DNA of 64,000 nucleotides from Gonocerus acuteangulatus (Eukaryota; Arthropoda; Insecta; Hemiptera; Coreidae): NCBI GenBank assembly GCA_946811695.1, contig OX328125.1, positions 101,728,533 through 101,792,532 on the forward strand. Reading direction: 5' to 3'. Position numbers and translations under genes: made by a program. Within the stretch, counting starts at the first letter, position 1; each line of letters starts with the position of its first letter. Shown here in pieces: positions 1 through 13,595 of this stretch. Below the pieces are notes generated by a model. It did not search any database and had not been told where the DNA came from. It was given only the letters and a program-made list of their open reading frames with translations.

Positions 1-72
1 TAAATAATCGAAATCAGCGCTTTCGATAATTGAATTTTTTCCGCTCGGGCACCACTGTGCGTCGTAACTTAG

Positions 73-1135
73 CCCTTTCCGTACGCAATGAGCCGCAAGG
101 AGTGTGTTCCCTGTACGGGATACTAGCACCCGGCATTGGGCCCCCTGTACGGGATACTAGCACCCAGTCTCGGTCCCCCTGTACGGGATACTTTTCCCAC
201 TCTCGTCAGAGCGCCTCGACTTTCAGCGATCGCCTTGCCGTACTTAAACTCGTCTTTTATCATTTTGACTTTTATTTTGCTTACAATGATCATTAATTTT
301 TATTTATGCTGAATTAGTTTGGCATTTAAATAATTATTTTAAGTTGAATAACTTTCTTTAAAAATAAATAATAAAAAAAGCTATATTATATACGAGTAAG
401 AAAAAGAAGGTTTTTTTTCAGTTACCATTTGCCCTTTCTTTTATGAATAATAAGCAAGGGAATTAAATAATCAATAACTACGGAAAATAAATTTTCCATC
501 TTCATTTTTGATCTGTGACTTTGTACACCGGCGGAGTTAATTTTTTTTTTTTTTATGTATAAAATTTAGTTACAAAAAGAAAAGCATAATTATAAATATT
601 TGCAGTTAATTTAATGAATGATTTAATTAAATATGTAACATATTAAACATTTTAATTAAATATTAAATATTTTTTTAAAAATGGAGGACACGCAATAAAA
701 AAAAAAACAGTTTTTCTAAATTTAAGAAAACACGAATATAGGATCTTAACTTCAGGACTAAACGTTAACTGATTTTACAAATAAATGCTGTTAGGAATGT
801 ACAGAAGTATAAAAACAAACGGTAATTTGACTAGGGTTGACAGGGTAACTGGGCGGAGAAGGCAACGAGTTCTAATTATACTAAAAACGACCAAAAACTT
901 CATTGAAATGCCATCTAGTAATAGGCAGGAATACTAGAAGTACAATACGGTAACGCTAGATAGCACTAAAGTCGAGAAATAAGATGATAAAGAATGCGAG
1001 AGATACGCCGAGCTCTCGACTGCTGTACAAGTCCACGGTACGTGGGTTCCGTCTTCCTTCGACTTCTACACAAGTCCACGGTATGTGGGTCCCGACCGCT
1101 CTCGACTGCTCGAGCAGTCCACGGTACGGAAAGGG
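73..1135. mobile_element. piggyBac-like non-autonomous element (TTAA MITE)
   Basis: The right end reads GGTACGGAAAGGG followed by TTAA (1136-1139). The left end reads TTAG (69-72) followed by CCCTTTCCGTAC. The ends are inverted copies starting CCCTTTCCGTAC, as in piggyBac-type elements, which insert at TTAA; the left TTAG would be one mutation away. Short repeated motifs lie inside both ends: a unit with CTGTACGGGATAC three times at 114-190, and AAGTCCACGGTACGTGGGT-like units at 1029-1125. No transposase ORF is present. The element lies beyond the donor site of the odorant receptor exon, so it is probably in that gene's intron. Confidence 0.5.
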
Positions 1136-1323
1136 TTAAGGAATATGGTTTTACTTTTGCTTTTATGGCTGTTACGTTTTCCCCATGGTGATAGTTTTTA
1201 TTGTCCGCTGTGAATAGTTATGCCGAATTTTAATGATAGGCAAAAAAAAACAGCCTAGTCATGGACTTTACTTCCGTCAGAGGTAACGTTTAATGCATTT
1301 GTACACAATCAATATTGCCATAC

Positions 1324-2186
1324 CTGAGAAGTATTTGATGATGTTCGACGTTCGATCTGAGACACCTGTAGAGACACTTCTGATAATTGGCGTCCTCCCA
1401 GATTTCGTCGAGGGATACCTCCTTGTGCAAGATGTTGTTAGATTTCTGATAAACGTGCAAAGCCCTTCTGTGTATGTGCCTGATGGAGTGATTCAAGATC
1501 CTCAGCTGCACCCGGAGTTGCATGACGCAACTCATGTAGATCTCGTTCATTATTATTGTTGCACCGACGGCGTAGAAGAAGTAGACCAAAGCCATGAAAA
1601 AGGCTATTCCTAAACCTGTTGACGACCTAGTGCTGAAAGGCATGTAGAAGAACGCCGGTAAGTAAGGGTTGGACAGATCAACTTCCCTTTCGTAGATTTC
1701 TTCGGTGACCATGAAAAGCTGCGAAATCGGGTAGAACAACCCTATAGTGAGTCCACCAAAGAACCAGACGATTACAAAATCTCTGCTCTTTGCTCTAATT
1801 TCTTCGACGACGCTTTCCATCATCGCTGTCTGTTCTTCGGAGAGTTCCTCGTTTTCGTAAGAGTAAAATCCACAATTTATATAACCTCTGATCTTGTTGA
1901 TTGCTTTGTCGGTAAGCACTCTAGTGGTTAGGCCCCAGAGGGTGAATACTGATATCATTATCATATGCAGGCCATCGACAAAAAGTACTTTCTCATGAAA
2001 AGCCAAAACCATACCATAAGCTGTCATCGATGTGTGGTATAAGAAATAACCAAAAATCAAAACTACATATAAGATATAAAGAAAACGTCTTGATTGACCA
2101 AAACCCATTAGGTTTACCAACCACTCTTTTTCCATGATGAAATCGTGGTGGAGTTCTTTCTTTTTTTTCGGATCAGTATTTTCCAT
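1324..2186 (-). CDS. Odorant receptor (7tm_6 family), N-terminal exon, partial
   Basis: This exon encodes about 287 residues of an insect odorant receptor, an inverted-topology membrane protein that forms ligand-gated cation channels with Orco in olfactory neurons. Hydrophobic segments lie near residues 36-56, 73-95, 140-160 and 195-215, matching TM1-4. The cysteine-rich stretch MSCVMQLRVQLRILNHSIRH after TM4 and the NVEHHQILLR end are typical of the family. A strong donor (AG then GTATGG, intron from 1323) ends the exon in phase 2; the ten further codons to the stop at 1290 are intron read-through. Receptors of this family are about 400 residues, so TM5-7 must lie in exons beyond the left edge; I see none in 1-1290. 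The start at 2186 gives a normal short N-terminus. The specific subfamily cannot be told from sequence alone. Confidence 0.85.
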
Positions 2187-2498
2187 TTCATCGACAATTC
2201 AATCCTTTCTGAAAAAAAACAACAAAAACCTATTAAAAAAAATAAAAAAAAATCTAGGGTATTTTTTGTTTAATATCCGCATCTCTAATTTAACCTAAAA
2301 ATACAATAAACAGATTTTTTTTTATTTTTTAAATAGGTAATACCCATTATCTCACTTCTTTAGAATCATTACAACATAATCTTTTCTTATGAAGTAGGTC
2401 TTTTTCCTTTATGAATTCTACCTTTTTTCCTTGATTGTTTCAAATCATCATATAACAAGTCATGCACCAATAGTATGAACACTTAGTAACAAAAAAAA
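2187..2498. other. 5' flank of odorant receptor exon
   Basis: AT-rich stretch with homopolymer A and T runs. I see no gene or recognisable promoter element; it is presumably the upstream region of the receptor on the minus strand. Confidence 0.4.
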
Positions 2499-2705
2499 GT
2501 CCGTCACGCAGGACTCACTAAGCACATTAATCAGAATTTGGGAAGTGCAGACTGCATTCCTGAATAATTTCCTTAAAATAACCTATATAGATAAATAAAA
2601 TAAAAACATAAATAGTTCTGGTTTTACATTTATAACGAGGCTCTGTTTCAATTATTAATTTTGCAATCAGTTTCCTTCCAGAGTTTTGTGTATGCGTTGA
2701 ACTGC
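2499..2705 (+). mobile_element. HINE-2 (Helentron-type) 5' end fragment
   Basis: Starts GTCCGTCACGCAGGACTCAC after a run of A and matches, in inverted orientation, the 5' ends at 12700-12910 and 58960-59163, including the CAGAATTTGGG and CTTCCAGAGTT blocks. Only the 5' part of the element is present. Confidence 0.55.
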
Positions 2706-2788
2706 ACTGCTTAATAATTATAAAACATTTCACATTTTCTTCTATTGATCTTGTTGAATAATTATAGCGTCCCCATGTAAAAAAAAAA

Positions 2789-3800
2789 GTTTGACTCGCA
2801 GGAACTGCGTCACCTTAATCGACGGTTCCGTTCTTATCCCTAGTGTCATTTGGAAAGATTGAAATAGAAACAGCTATTATTTTGGTTCGATCTTTCATGA
2901 AATGCTTTTATGGCCCCAGATACGCAACAAAGGGCCTTACTCTTACCCGGAAATACACCCTACAGTCGGGTCGGCCAGCCGCCACCATCCATGATAATAG
3001 AAAGTAGAAATACTTATTTCACAGTTCAATGCGTTGAAAAATAATATAACGTTTCTCATTTTCTTATCTTTTCTACTATAATACTCATTCTACAAATATA
3101 TGCAATTAAAAACAACCAATTAAAAAGTGAGCTAAACAACTACAAACCCCATTTCAAAAGAACAAATTTGAAGTTTTAAGCATTTATTTCTCCGAATAAC
3201 ATCGCCTAATCCAAAATTGCTTCAGAAAATTGTTTGTAGAAAATTTAATAAGCTTTCGAACGATTACTTACCACGATTTCCCAACCGTTTTTGAGATATT
3301 GCGGAAAATATACGAAGTTCCCAAACCTTTTCATGTATATTATTTAAATAGTTTATTCTAATCCTTTCTTAACTCCAAACGTAACCAAAATTTAAACTTC
3401 TGTTTTTATATGAATTTCAAACACGCAGAAAATATTTTAACTAAATACCGTGATTCTAAGTACCCAAAGCAAAAACTTGATTCAACAACTATTTTGCCAC
3501 TTTTCTCGAAAACGGTTAAAGAGTCTCGAATCCAAGAAGCTAATCCAAGAGCAAAGTCTCGAATCTGAAACGTGATTTTTCATATTCCATAGTTTGATGT
3601 GGTAGGGGCGATATGATTTAAGCGTGACGATTTGTTTGTGCGAATATCGCTCCGAAAACCATGTTCCGGTGGACGAATTCTGCTGGTTACTGAACTTGAA
3701 GTTTCAAATGAGACGAAAGATTTTTGTACCAAATTTCACGAAAATCGGAACGCCAAAGAGAGCGCATTATGTTTCAAGATGCATTATGTTTTCTAGGTCC
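2789..3800 (+). mobile_element. HINE-1 (Helentron-type) copy, 3' truncated
   Basis: The left end (GACTCGCAGGAACTGCGTCA, then the GGTTCCGTTCTTATCCCTAG block) matches the 5' ends at 49842 and 55706. The body carries the family blocks CACGATTTCCCAACCG, CGAGATATT, TTCTAAGTACCCAAA and TCGAAAACGGTTAAAG. The hairpin 3' end is missing. A TIR-MITE fragment interrupts it at about 3530-3611. No ORF. Confidence 0.55.
3530..3611 (-). mobile_element. Fragment of the CATATCGTCCC TIR MITE (family M)
   Basis: Matches one half of the complete copies at 46276-46533 and 46835-47076, ending at TGTGGTAGGGGCGATATG. It sits inside the HINE-1 copy, so it is the younger insertion. Confidence 0.5.
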
Positions 3801-4132
3801 ACCGACTACCATGTATTTGTTTGTGTTTTTTTTTTTTTTTTTTTGTTTATTAACAATGAGCACAAAAATTCCGTTTTTTTTTCCCATATACATGCTCAAG
3901 TTAAGTTTAAATTGTGGTAAGTGGGTGTTGTTCTAGCGACATCCCATTAAATCTCTTACGGAATAGGTTCATGTCTAAATTTCGATGCGGCCACCTCAGT
4001 CGAATAAAACTCAGCCAGTTTAAGGAAATTTCGCATTCTTGGAAGAATGCTACTGTAGTCCTAGGAAAGGCACCTCTTTCCCCGAACCAAAGGCCTCTTG
4101 CCTCGAAATCCCTGAGACTTTAAAAACGACTC

Positions 4133-4970
4133 ATGTTTAAGGCTTGCCTAATCTCAACAGGTAATGGAAATACTCCAATAATATACACGGATGGGTCCAA
4201 AACAGCAAGTGGCGTGGGTGCAGCTGCTGTTTTAGGAGGAATTATATCCAACATCAGCCTCCCAGTAGATGCAACCATATATACAGCAGAGCTGCACGGC
4301 ATACTTTTGGGCCTATCCAACGTACAGACAACAATACCACACATAATACTGTGTACAGACTCCTTCAGTTGTTTACTCGCCTTAAAGAACATCTACACCA
4401 CCAACCCGATCCTTGTTAAAATTTTACAAGAAGTATCAAGACTAAAAGACTCACACACAATGGTAACAATGGTGTGGGTTCCTGGACATGAGAATCTTGG
4501 AGAGACTTCAAAAAGCAGACGAACAGGCAAAACTTGCTACAACTAGCCGACCAAATGACCAGTACTTACTTACATCACAAGACTTACAAACAAAAATAAC
4601 ACATACTGTACTGAATAGATGGCAAGCAACGTGGTACTGCACACAAGATAACCACCTCAGGGAAGTAAAGTGCAGTATACAACCATACTCGTCAGGTGAA
4701 CTAAGGACAAGACGCGACGAAGTAATACTAACACGACTTAGAATCGGACATACACGACTCACCCTTTTGTACCTCTTCACAAGACAAGACAAACCACTAT
4801 GTGAGGCATGCAATGTGCCTTTAACTGTAAAACACATCCTATCAGGCTGCCTTAAAAGAGACAACTTACAGATTCCTCGAAGCCTCAGTGAACTGTTATC
4901 TGATAGGAGCCCCCACATTGATAACATATTGACATACTTAAGGACGACAAAGACATATAATAAAATATAA
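4133..4970 (+). pseudogene. Non-LTR retrotransposon C-terminal fragment: RNase H plus zinc-knuckle tail
   Basis: The reading frame encodes an RNase H domain with its catalytic motifs visible: YTDGSK, the Glu in TAELHG, CTDSFS, and VPGHEN followed by KADEQAK. After it comes the C-terminal CEAC...TVKHILSGC motif common at the end of Jockey/R1/I-type ORF2. A single-base frameshift near 4515 splits it into 4133-4514 and 4515-4970. No reverse transcriptase precedes it, so the copy is 5' truncated and dead. The AT-rich stretch to about 5325, ending in an A-rich run, is its likely 3' UTR and tail. The exact clade is not determinable here. Confidence 0.75.
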
Positions 4971-5325
4971 TTATACCACACATAACTCCCAAGTCAAAGC
5001 TTCTTATTTCAGGATAATATACCTCAGATTTCAACTCCACAAATATCATTATGATTACTATTTATTATTACCGTTAAAATTATAAGTTTAATTCTGTATT
5101 TATTTATTTTATTAATTCCTTGTATATTTCTTTATTATTTTTTATTATTTTTTATTATTATTCTTTTCTTCATTTCATTTTCCATACCCTTTAATTTTGT
5201 TACTGATCCTTAGCTTATAATTTATTATTTTATTTATTATATTTTATATCGATTCTTTTAGGGCAGATCACCATTGCTGTGTAGCGCCTAAAGTAAAATA
5301 ACATAAAAAAAATAAAATAATCTCA
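4971..5325 (+). mobile_element. 3' UTR and A-rich tail of the non-LTR fragment
   Basis: Extremely AT-rich (TTATTATTTTTTATT-type runs) and ending in an A-rich run near 5300-5325. Continuity with the RNase H fragment makes it the element's 3' region by inference. Confidence 0.4.
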
Positions 5326-5635
5326 ATAGAAAATTAAGGAGCATTTTTCCTTATGGCTTGATCCATGCTTGTTTCATCGTGTGAAGTACAGAAAGTATGG
5401 TGCTCTCGAAGGCCGCTTGGTCGTATGTTTAGTGTGCCGGTCTGTCATGTGGCTGTTAGATGGTGTACATTCAGCTGGGTGGGCGTTTAGAGCGGGGGCT
5501 TTTGAAAGGAGTCTCAAGTGTCTTGGTATACCCACAACAGGACCCCCACCGCATGCATTTTGAAGGGATCTTCGGGAGATGGCCGTCCATCTGCTGTCAG
5601 CAGAGGATCGTTGGCATTTAAACATTTATTTTTAG
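5326..5635. other. Unassigned stretch
   Basis: Less AT-rich than its surroundings but with only short, unconvincing ORFs and no motif I recognise. Confidence 0.3.
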
Positions 5636-5790
5636 TTATTGTGGTAGCAATTATATTATAATTTAATTTACATTTTAGCGTCCATTATTATTAACTAAGA
5701 ATTTAAGGACGGGTTATCTATAGGTTACCACCCTTTTCTAGCCAGGACAGGGTGATGCCTTTTCTAATTATATTATAAGATCACTTTAAA
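5636..5790 (-). repeat. tRNA-Leu/Ser-type SINE, 3' part only
   Basis: Shares the blocks TTAACTAAGAATTTAAGGACGGGTT and TAGGTTACCACCCTTTTCTAG with the fuller copies at 45045-45232 and 63366-63607. The tRNA head is missing (5' truncation, minus orientation). Confidence 0.6.
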
Positions 5791-6136
5791 TGGAATATGT
5801 TAAAACATCTTGGACTGATAATTAGAGTTTTGAGTAGTATGGTTTGTATATTTATTTCATTTGTATACACGCTTGTATCTTTTTATTTTATCCGTTTATT
5901 TGATTCTGTGAGTTTTTATTTTTTTAATCATTTCAAATTTTATTTTATTTATTTTATCTATTGTCTTATTGAATATTGTATATTTTTTTTAAGTGTAGTA
6001 CAAAAGTGCATCCATTCTGTAATAGGGAGTTATATATGCTTGTTTTTCTATTTTTTTTATTCTATTCGAATTGCACATATATTTTGCAGTCCCATGCTTT
6101 CTTATTATTTATCTAAGGTTTATTTATCTTACTGGA

Positions 6137-6465
6137 GGCGAGGTTAGCTCAGTGGTAGAGCACTGGACTTATATGCTGGAGGACCTGAGTTCGAATCCGG
6201 AGCAAGCACTAAAGATTTTTTCTTCTAGTGTCTTCGTTCATGGGTTGAATCCGGCCTCCCTGACCGTCCCTTGCCAACTCAGCCTTTAATTAATTTATTA
6301 ATGGGTACCTTGGTGCTAATGACCCTAGCAGTCGAAGCAGCAAAGGGGAAAATCAGGCGGCCGGAGCATAGTACTGACCACTCTATCTCCCTAGTGTGCC
6401 GTATGATCATGAATCAGATACTCAGGGCCCTCGTGGCCTGTTATGGGACTGATTTTTTATTTATC
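6137..6465 (+). repeat. tRNA-derived SINE
   Basis: The head carries an A box (GTTAGCTCAGTGGTAGAGC) and a B box (GAGTTCGAATCC), and an anticodon loop that would read TAT. The T and anticodon stems do not pair well, so it is not a working tRNA. The body includes GTGCTAATGACCCTAGCAGTC, related to the hairpin tail of the SINE at 42200-42381. No clear A tail or target duplication. Confidence 0.6.
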
Positions 6466-7615
6466 TAACTGTTTTGACTTAATCTCGGTATAAGTGATTA
6501 TTGTTTTCTTCTTCTATTTATTTATTTTTATATAGTGTAAAATTATTATCTGTTTAAGGATTGGCAAATTATTAAGACTTAATAATTAGGAGATAGCCAT
6601 ATAAGTAAGGCTTCTATGTAAGCCAATCTTGGCTAATGCAAGGAGATGCTTATACATTGCTTTTGTTCTACTACTTTGTACTACATATGTCGCATGTTTA
6701 TGGTGTATTTCATATCTCCAAATAAATGTAAGTATATACACATATTGTCACTGAATTGAGACTTTGGTCTCATATTTAGGGCTTACCCAATCTCGAGGAC
6801 AAAATTAAAAGGACCTTCTTGGAAGCTGGATGACCGAAGAATGAACAACTGTACTGTGGTTGCGATATAATATTGACATTTCCCGTGATGTTTATCAACT
6901 TTTGAACAGACGTAATTATATAGTAGACAGGGCAGAGTTTATAATCACTAACTGGAAACTATCCGACGAATAGTTTGGTAAATAAATAATATTTATAAAA
7001 ACTTCCTAATTTGTGCTTTTACAACAAGCCAGTCCTTAACTACGCTTTTTATTCGTTCGCTGTAGTTATCCACTTTAAATTTTAAGAAAGTAAAAAGTTA
7101 GTTTACAAATATTGCTTTGATAATCAGTCCAAAACGCATAGGAATTGAAGATTGGACTCAAACAGAAGCAGTTTTTTAAGGAAAGCAAGGGTTACGACAA
7201 ACGTGCAAAGGGTTTTGTTTTTTTTTTTGTAAACCAGTTACCAGTTAAATTGACTCTAAATGCATTATTTTCTCTCTAAGTCTTATCAGGCTCTGAAGAA
7301 GAGTATGGTTTGGGGCAAAGCAGTCCTCAGAATGGATTCCATATGGTCAGAAGAGCAGAAAAGGAAGACAGATTTAATGCGGATCCGAAAATTTCATGCA
7401 CAGCAAGGTTGGTGCTGAATGGATGAGGATTGCTAGGGACAGGAGCAGATGGAAGGAGATCTGGAAGAAGGAACAGGAAGACAGAGCGGACTCCACTTCC
7501 CGATAGGACTAGTCCCCGTCGGAAGTCAAGACTTTTAGTCCAGAAACCTGGGAGAATCTTACCCATAGCAAATTATTTCATCCAAGTCATTTTCTATGGG
7601 TAATAATTCGGCGTT
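6466..7615. other. Unassigned intergenic stretch
   Basis: AT-rich, with short ORFs lacking family features. I see no gene or clear element. Confidence 0.3.
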
Positions 7616-7967
7616 AATATCGCCCCTACCATGTCAAACTATCGAATATGGACTATGGAAGATACGGTTTGTCGCCAATTGTCGCAACTCTAACCCCATT
7701 AGAATAGCCTTTAATGACGTAAATAAAGTATATAATAAGACCCTTTTTTCAATATATTACTTTCTTCATTTGCTAGTTGGCTCCGATTCAGGGCCGCCAC
7801 ATCTCAGAGCCGGGCCCGGGACCAGATCACGGGCCCCCACTTCTCAGAGCCAGAATAAAAATTCTAGTACTTTACTATAGGACTTTGGGCATTTTAAAAT
7901 TATTTTCATCTTCAGTTTTGAGCAAAATGAGAATAAAAGCCGACAATCGGTGCTGCAAAGATACTTT

Positions 7968-8327
7968 TTAGCACTTTCCTCCGAAGGAAAGTAGCTATTG
8001 AGGTTGGACTCATGACGGAATTTTTGAAAAATTTCTTCAAATCTTTATCGATCCTACCTAGTAGACACCGAAAATGACCCCCGTTAAAATTTATATATAT
8101 ATATATATGTCTGTTAACACGATAGCGGCCAGAGTTCTTGTTTTTTCGTCACGAAACTTGGTACATAGCATTCAATCAGCAAACGATTGAACGAGTTCGT
8201 TAACCACCAAAGTCGGCCCACTGGAAGAGGGGAAGTTTCGTTGAAATATAACAATTATTACGGCTGACATAGTCAAATTAGTGTTTTGGGTTCGGGGTAA
8301 ACCCCCCCTTCCGGTGGACCGACTTTG

Positions 8328-8415
<88 letters not shown>

Positions 8416-8553
8416 AGATATATATAAATTTTAACGGGGGTCATTTTCGGTGTCTACTAGGTAGGATCGATAAAGATTTGAAGAAATTTTTCAAAAATTC
8501 CGTCATGAGTCCAACCTCAATAGCTACTTTCCTTCGGAGGAAAGTGCTAAAAC
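7968..8553. repeat. Inverted duplication of the HINE-2 3' end around a TA microsatellite
   Basis: The segment 7968-8096 is repeated in inverted orientation at about 8424-8553, apparently without mismatch over roughly 125 bp, so the hairpin 3' terminus points outward on both sides. A second inverted pair (CACCAAAGTCGG near 8203 and CCGACTTTGGTG near 8320) lies inside, and 8334-8410 is a TA tract. Confidence 0.7.
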
Positions 8554-10360
8554 AAAAGTGAGGTAAACAGTGACAAAAACCCGTTTAAAATAACAAAACT
8601 AACACTTTCGTAGTTTTAAGCACTTACTTCTCCGACTGACATTGACCCATCGAAATTTCCTTCAGAATCTTTTTTTTAGAGAATTTAGTAAGCTTTTGAA
8701 TGGTTATATCGTACTTCCCACGATTTCTTAACTGTTTGGAAGATATTAAGGGGGGAAAATGGTGCTAATACCTACCGATAGCTGCTATATTCCTTCACTA
8801 ATCGCACTTGAGATAAGAACGGAACCGCGCTAAGATGAAGCAGTTCCTGCGGGTCGGACTCTTTTTTTTCAGACAAATTAATGTATTATGTTTATATTAT
8901 AATATAAATATTATGTTTATAAGAAGAGCAAATCACTTTAATTGCGGTGTAAAATATTGTTGCTAGCTAAATCTAAGTATTATATAAGCTCATAAGGAAA
9001 AAATGGTGCTAATGACTCAGATTTCGATGCACCATAAAAGAAAAAAAAATTAAGGACAATATACGAAGATTCCAAACCATTTCATGTCTGTTAATAAAAT
9101 ATTTTATTCTAATCCCAATAACGCTACACTTATACAGAAATAAATTTTTTTAGGTACCTATTTAATACGTATAAAATAAGGTTATAATGAGCGATCCGCT
9201 GTGGCATATAACAAGTACTATCACCGTGTGGAGTGCAACTAGTATAAACCGGTACGTCAGTACCACTGTGGTATGTAAAGAGCGGCTGTTCTGATACTGG
9301 CAAAAGTTAGAAATCCTACATTCGTAAAGTTGTTTGGAGGCTTATCTTTATGACTCTAGAAAGGGACTTACAGATGACGAGGATACACTGGGCGATACCT
9401 GTACTGGGAATGCCCTCCACCCTAAGCCTCCTAGCTCCTCACCTTCGAATTGAAACAAAACATTGTTTCTATATATAATTTCTCCAAATATAACCGTCCC
9501 ATCGCAAATGTCTTCAAAACATTTTTTGTAGAAAATTTAGTAACCTTTCGAATGTTAACATTTCGCTTCCCAAGATTTTCAACCGTTTTCGAGATATTAA
9601 TGAAAGTATACGAAGTTCCTAAAATTTTCATTATTTCTAGCAACAGAAAATTGGTCTCATTTTTCCAATCCTGTTTTACAAACAAATACATTTTCCTAAC
9701 ATAAGAAATTACAAAAATAAAAAACCAAGGGAAATAGACAAAAATTACAAAAAGAACGACAAAAACCCATTCATAAGAACAAAACAGACGTATTTGAAGA
9801 TTTAAGCACTTATTTCTCCGATTGACATAACCTAATCAAAAATAGTTTTAGAATCATTTTTGTAGAGAATTTAGTAAGCTTTCAAATAGTTTCTATCCAC
9901 TTACCACGATTTCCCAACCGTTTTCGAGATATTAATGAAATTATACGAAGTTCCCAAAACTTTTCATGTCTGTTCATAAACTATTTTATTCTAACCCTTC
10001 CTTAACTCCAAACGTAACGTAACTTTCAACATATCAATGAATGTAGAACATGCAGATAATGTTTCAACTGAATCCCGTGATTCTAAGTACCCAAACCAAA
10101 AACGGTATTCAAAAATTATTTTTCCAATTTTCTCGAAAACGGTTAAAGCTATCGCCTTGAAAATGGTTTCGATTCGTTTTCCTAGCCCAAGAAGCCTATA
10201 AAAAGAGTACTTACAAGCTTATGAACTCAAAAACGTAAGAGTTACGATTTTTTCTGCGCGAATTTCGCCCCAAACGCCATCTTCCAGTGGGCGGATTTTG
10301 CTGGTTAACGAACTTGACCTTTCAAATTGGACGACAGATTTTTGTACCAAATTTTATCAA
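8554..10360. repeat. HINE-1 fragments in mixed orientation
   Basis: At 8554-8745 there is HINE-1 body in plus orientation. At about 8745-8872 a minus-oriented 5' end (GGAACCGCGCTAAGATG, then the reverse complement of the GTCC..CGCAGGA start) follows. Fragments at 9047-9125 and 9440-9620 and a long copy from about 9640 run into the tandem array. The short ORFs here are chance. Confidence 0.5.
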
Positions 10361-12103
<1,743 letters not shown>

Positions 12104-12910
12104 TGAACTAAATCGGTACATTAGGGGGGGGGGGGGTTACTCCGGACCCGCAATGCCAATTCACCACTACCAGCCGTGATTTTTGGTACATTTCGACAAA
12201 ACTCGGTATTCGTTGTGGTAATCCACAGGTAAATATGTGTTGTAAAAATAAACTAAATCGGTTCATTAGGAGGGGGGGTTTACTCCGGACCCACAATACC
12301 AATTCGCCACTACCAACCGTGATTTTTGGTATATTTCGACGAAACTCGGTATTCGTAGTGGTAATCTACAGGTAAATAAACTAAATCGGTTCATTAGAAG
12401 GGGGGGGGGGTTACTCCAGACCCAAATTCCTAATTTACTCATACCGGTCGTAATTTCTGCTGTATTGTAACGAAACGCGGTATACGTCGTGGGTAACTCA
12501 TGAGAAAAAAGTGTTGTAAAAATGAGCTGAATCGGTCAATCGGAAAGCGGGGTTTACTTTGTAATATATTTCAATAGAAAACCCCGCCAGCCGTAGGTTC
12601 ACAAAGCCGCCGCAAGGAGCTCTTTCTACTAGTAGAGGGACTGTATCCTGTTCCTGCGTTAGATCAAAATACTATAATATGAGGTTTTTTGTATTTATTA
12701 CGTAGTGTAGTAGGTACCATGTGTAAACATAACTCTGGAAGCAAATTAATAATTGATCAGTTACTCATTACAAATTTAAAAGAGAACTATTCATGTTTTT
12801 ATTTTGTTTATGTAGGATATTTTAAGCAAATTGTTCTGGAAAGCAGTCTACACTACCCAAATTCTGAGGAAAGTGTTTAGTTATGCAGCTCCTGCGTGAC
12901 GGACTTTTTT
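12104..12910 (-). repeat. HINE-2 5' region with G-rich minisatellite units
   Basis: Three or four units of about 125-145 bp each start near a G run followed by GTTTACTCCGGACCC (12125, 12270, 12400, 12545). The same unit forms the longer array at 57947-58810. The remainder (12560-12910) is the element's 5' end, ending at CCTGCGTGACGGAC. Confidence 0.6.
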
Positions 12911-13036
12911 CCAATTAGCTAGGATCGGCCCGGGCTCCCACGGTGCCCGGGACAACTGTACCCAGTTGCCCCCCCCCCATGTGGCGGCCCTGCTCCAATA
13001 GCATATTCGATAGTTTGACATGGTCGGGACGATATG

Positions 13037-13595
13037 TGCTGCCTAAAAATAAATCCGCTCTGTAATTCATTGCTAATTGTAATATATCTCGAAATCAGTT
13101 TCTTTCTGTTGTTTTCTTGTTTATTTTTTAATACTACTGCCCAAACTGGAAGGCTGGTGTATTTTCATTTTTTGAAAGAAAAGCCATCACCCCTAGTGGT
13201 AAAATATTTTTAAATATACATAAAATTTATATAGCTCAAAAAATAAAATTCTTAAACATCTCTAACTTTATAACACTTAATTGTTAAAATGGCTAATATT
13301 AATAATATTTATATTATTAATATTATATAATATTAGTTATTCAAAATAATGTTTTGTTTTGTTTTTAAAAATTCATTTACATATTATTAGTGAGATTTGT
13401 AAATCTCTATGAGCTGAAATTTTTGTTCGCTGGGATTTTAAACCAAATCGCTATCAACATATAAATATTTGCTAATAAATACATTTATAAAAAAAAAAAT
13501 CGAGATATAGTTTACGATTTTTATTACACCCGGACGTTTGGACGGACAGACTTTACAGGAGACACAGATGGACCATGGCAGGACAGGAATCCAAT
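13037..13595. other. 3' flank of the aminopeptidase gene
   Basis: AT-rich. A minus-strand AATAAA (plus-strand TTTATT at 13520-13525), about 70 bases past the stop codon, is a plausible polyadenylation signal for the aminopeptidase. A scrap of SINE core is at 13175-13198. Nothing else is seen. Confidence 0.45.

Noticed and set aside
1..1290. Remaining C-terminal exons of the odorant receptor
   Set aside because: No acceptor followed by TM6/7-like sequence on the minus strand; the interval is occupied by a TTAA element.
1293..1613. Plus-strand ORF opposite the odorant receptor exon
   Set aside because: Shadow of the receptor coding frame.
5797..6147. 116-residue Phe/Ile-rich ORF
   Set aside because: AT-rich low-complexity translation running into the SINE head; no family features.
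6137..6210. tRNA gene (TAT anticodon)
   Set aside because: A and B boxes are present but T-stem and anticodon-stem pairing fail, and the sequence runs into a SINE body.
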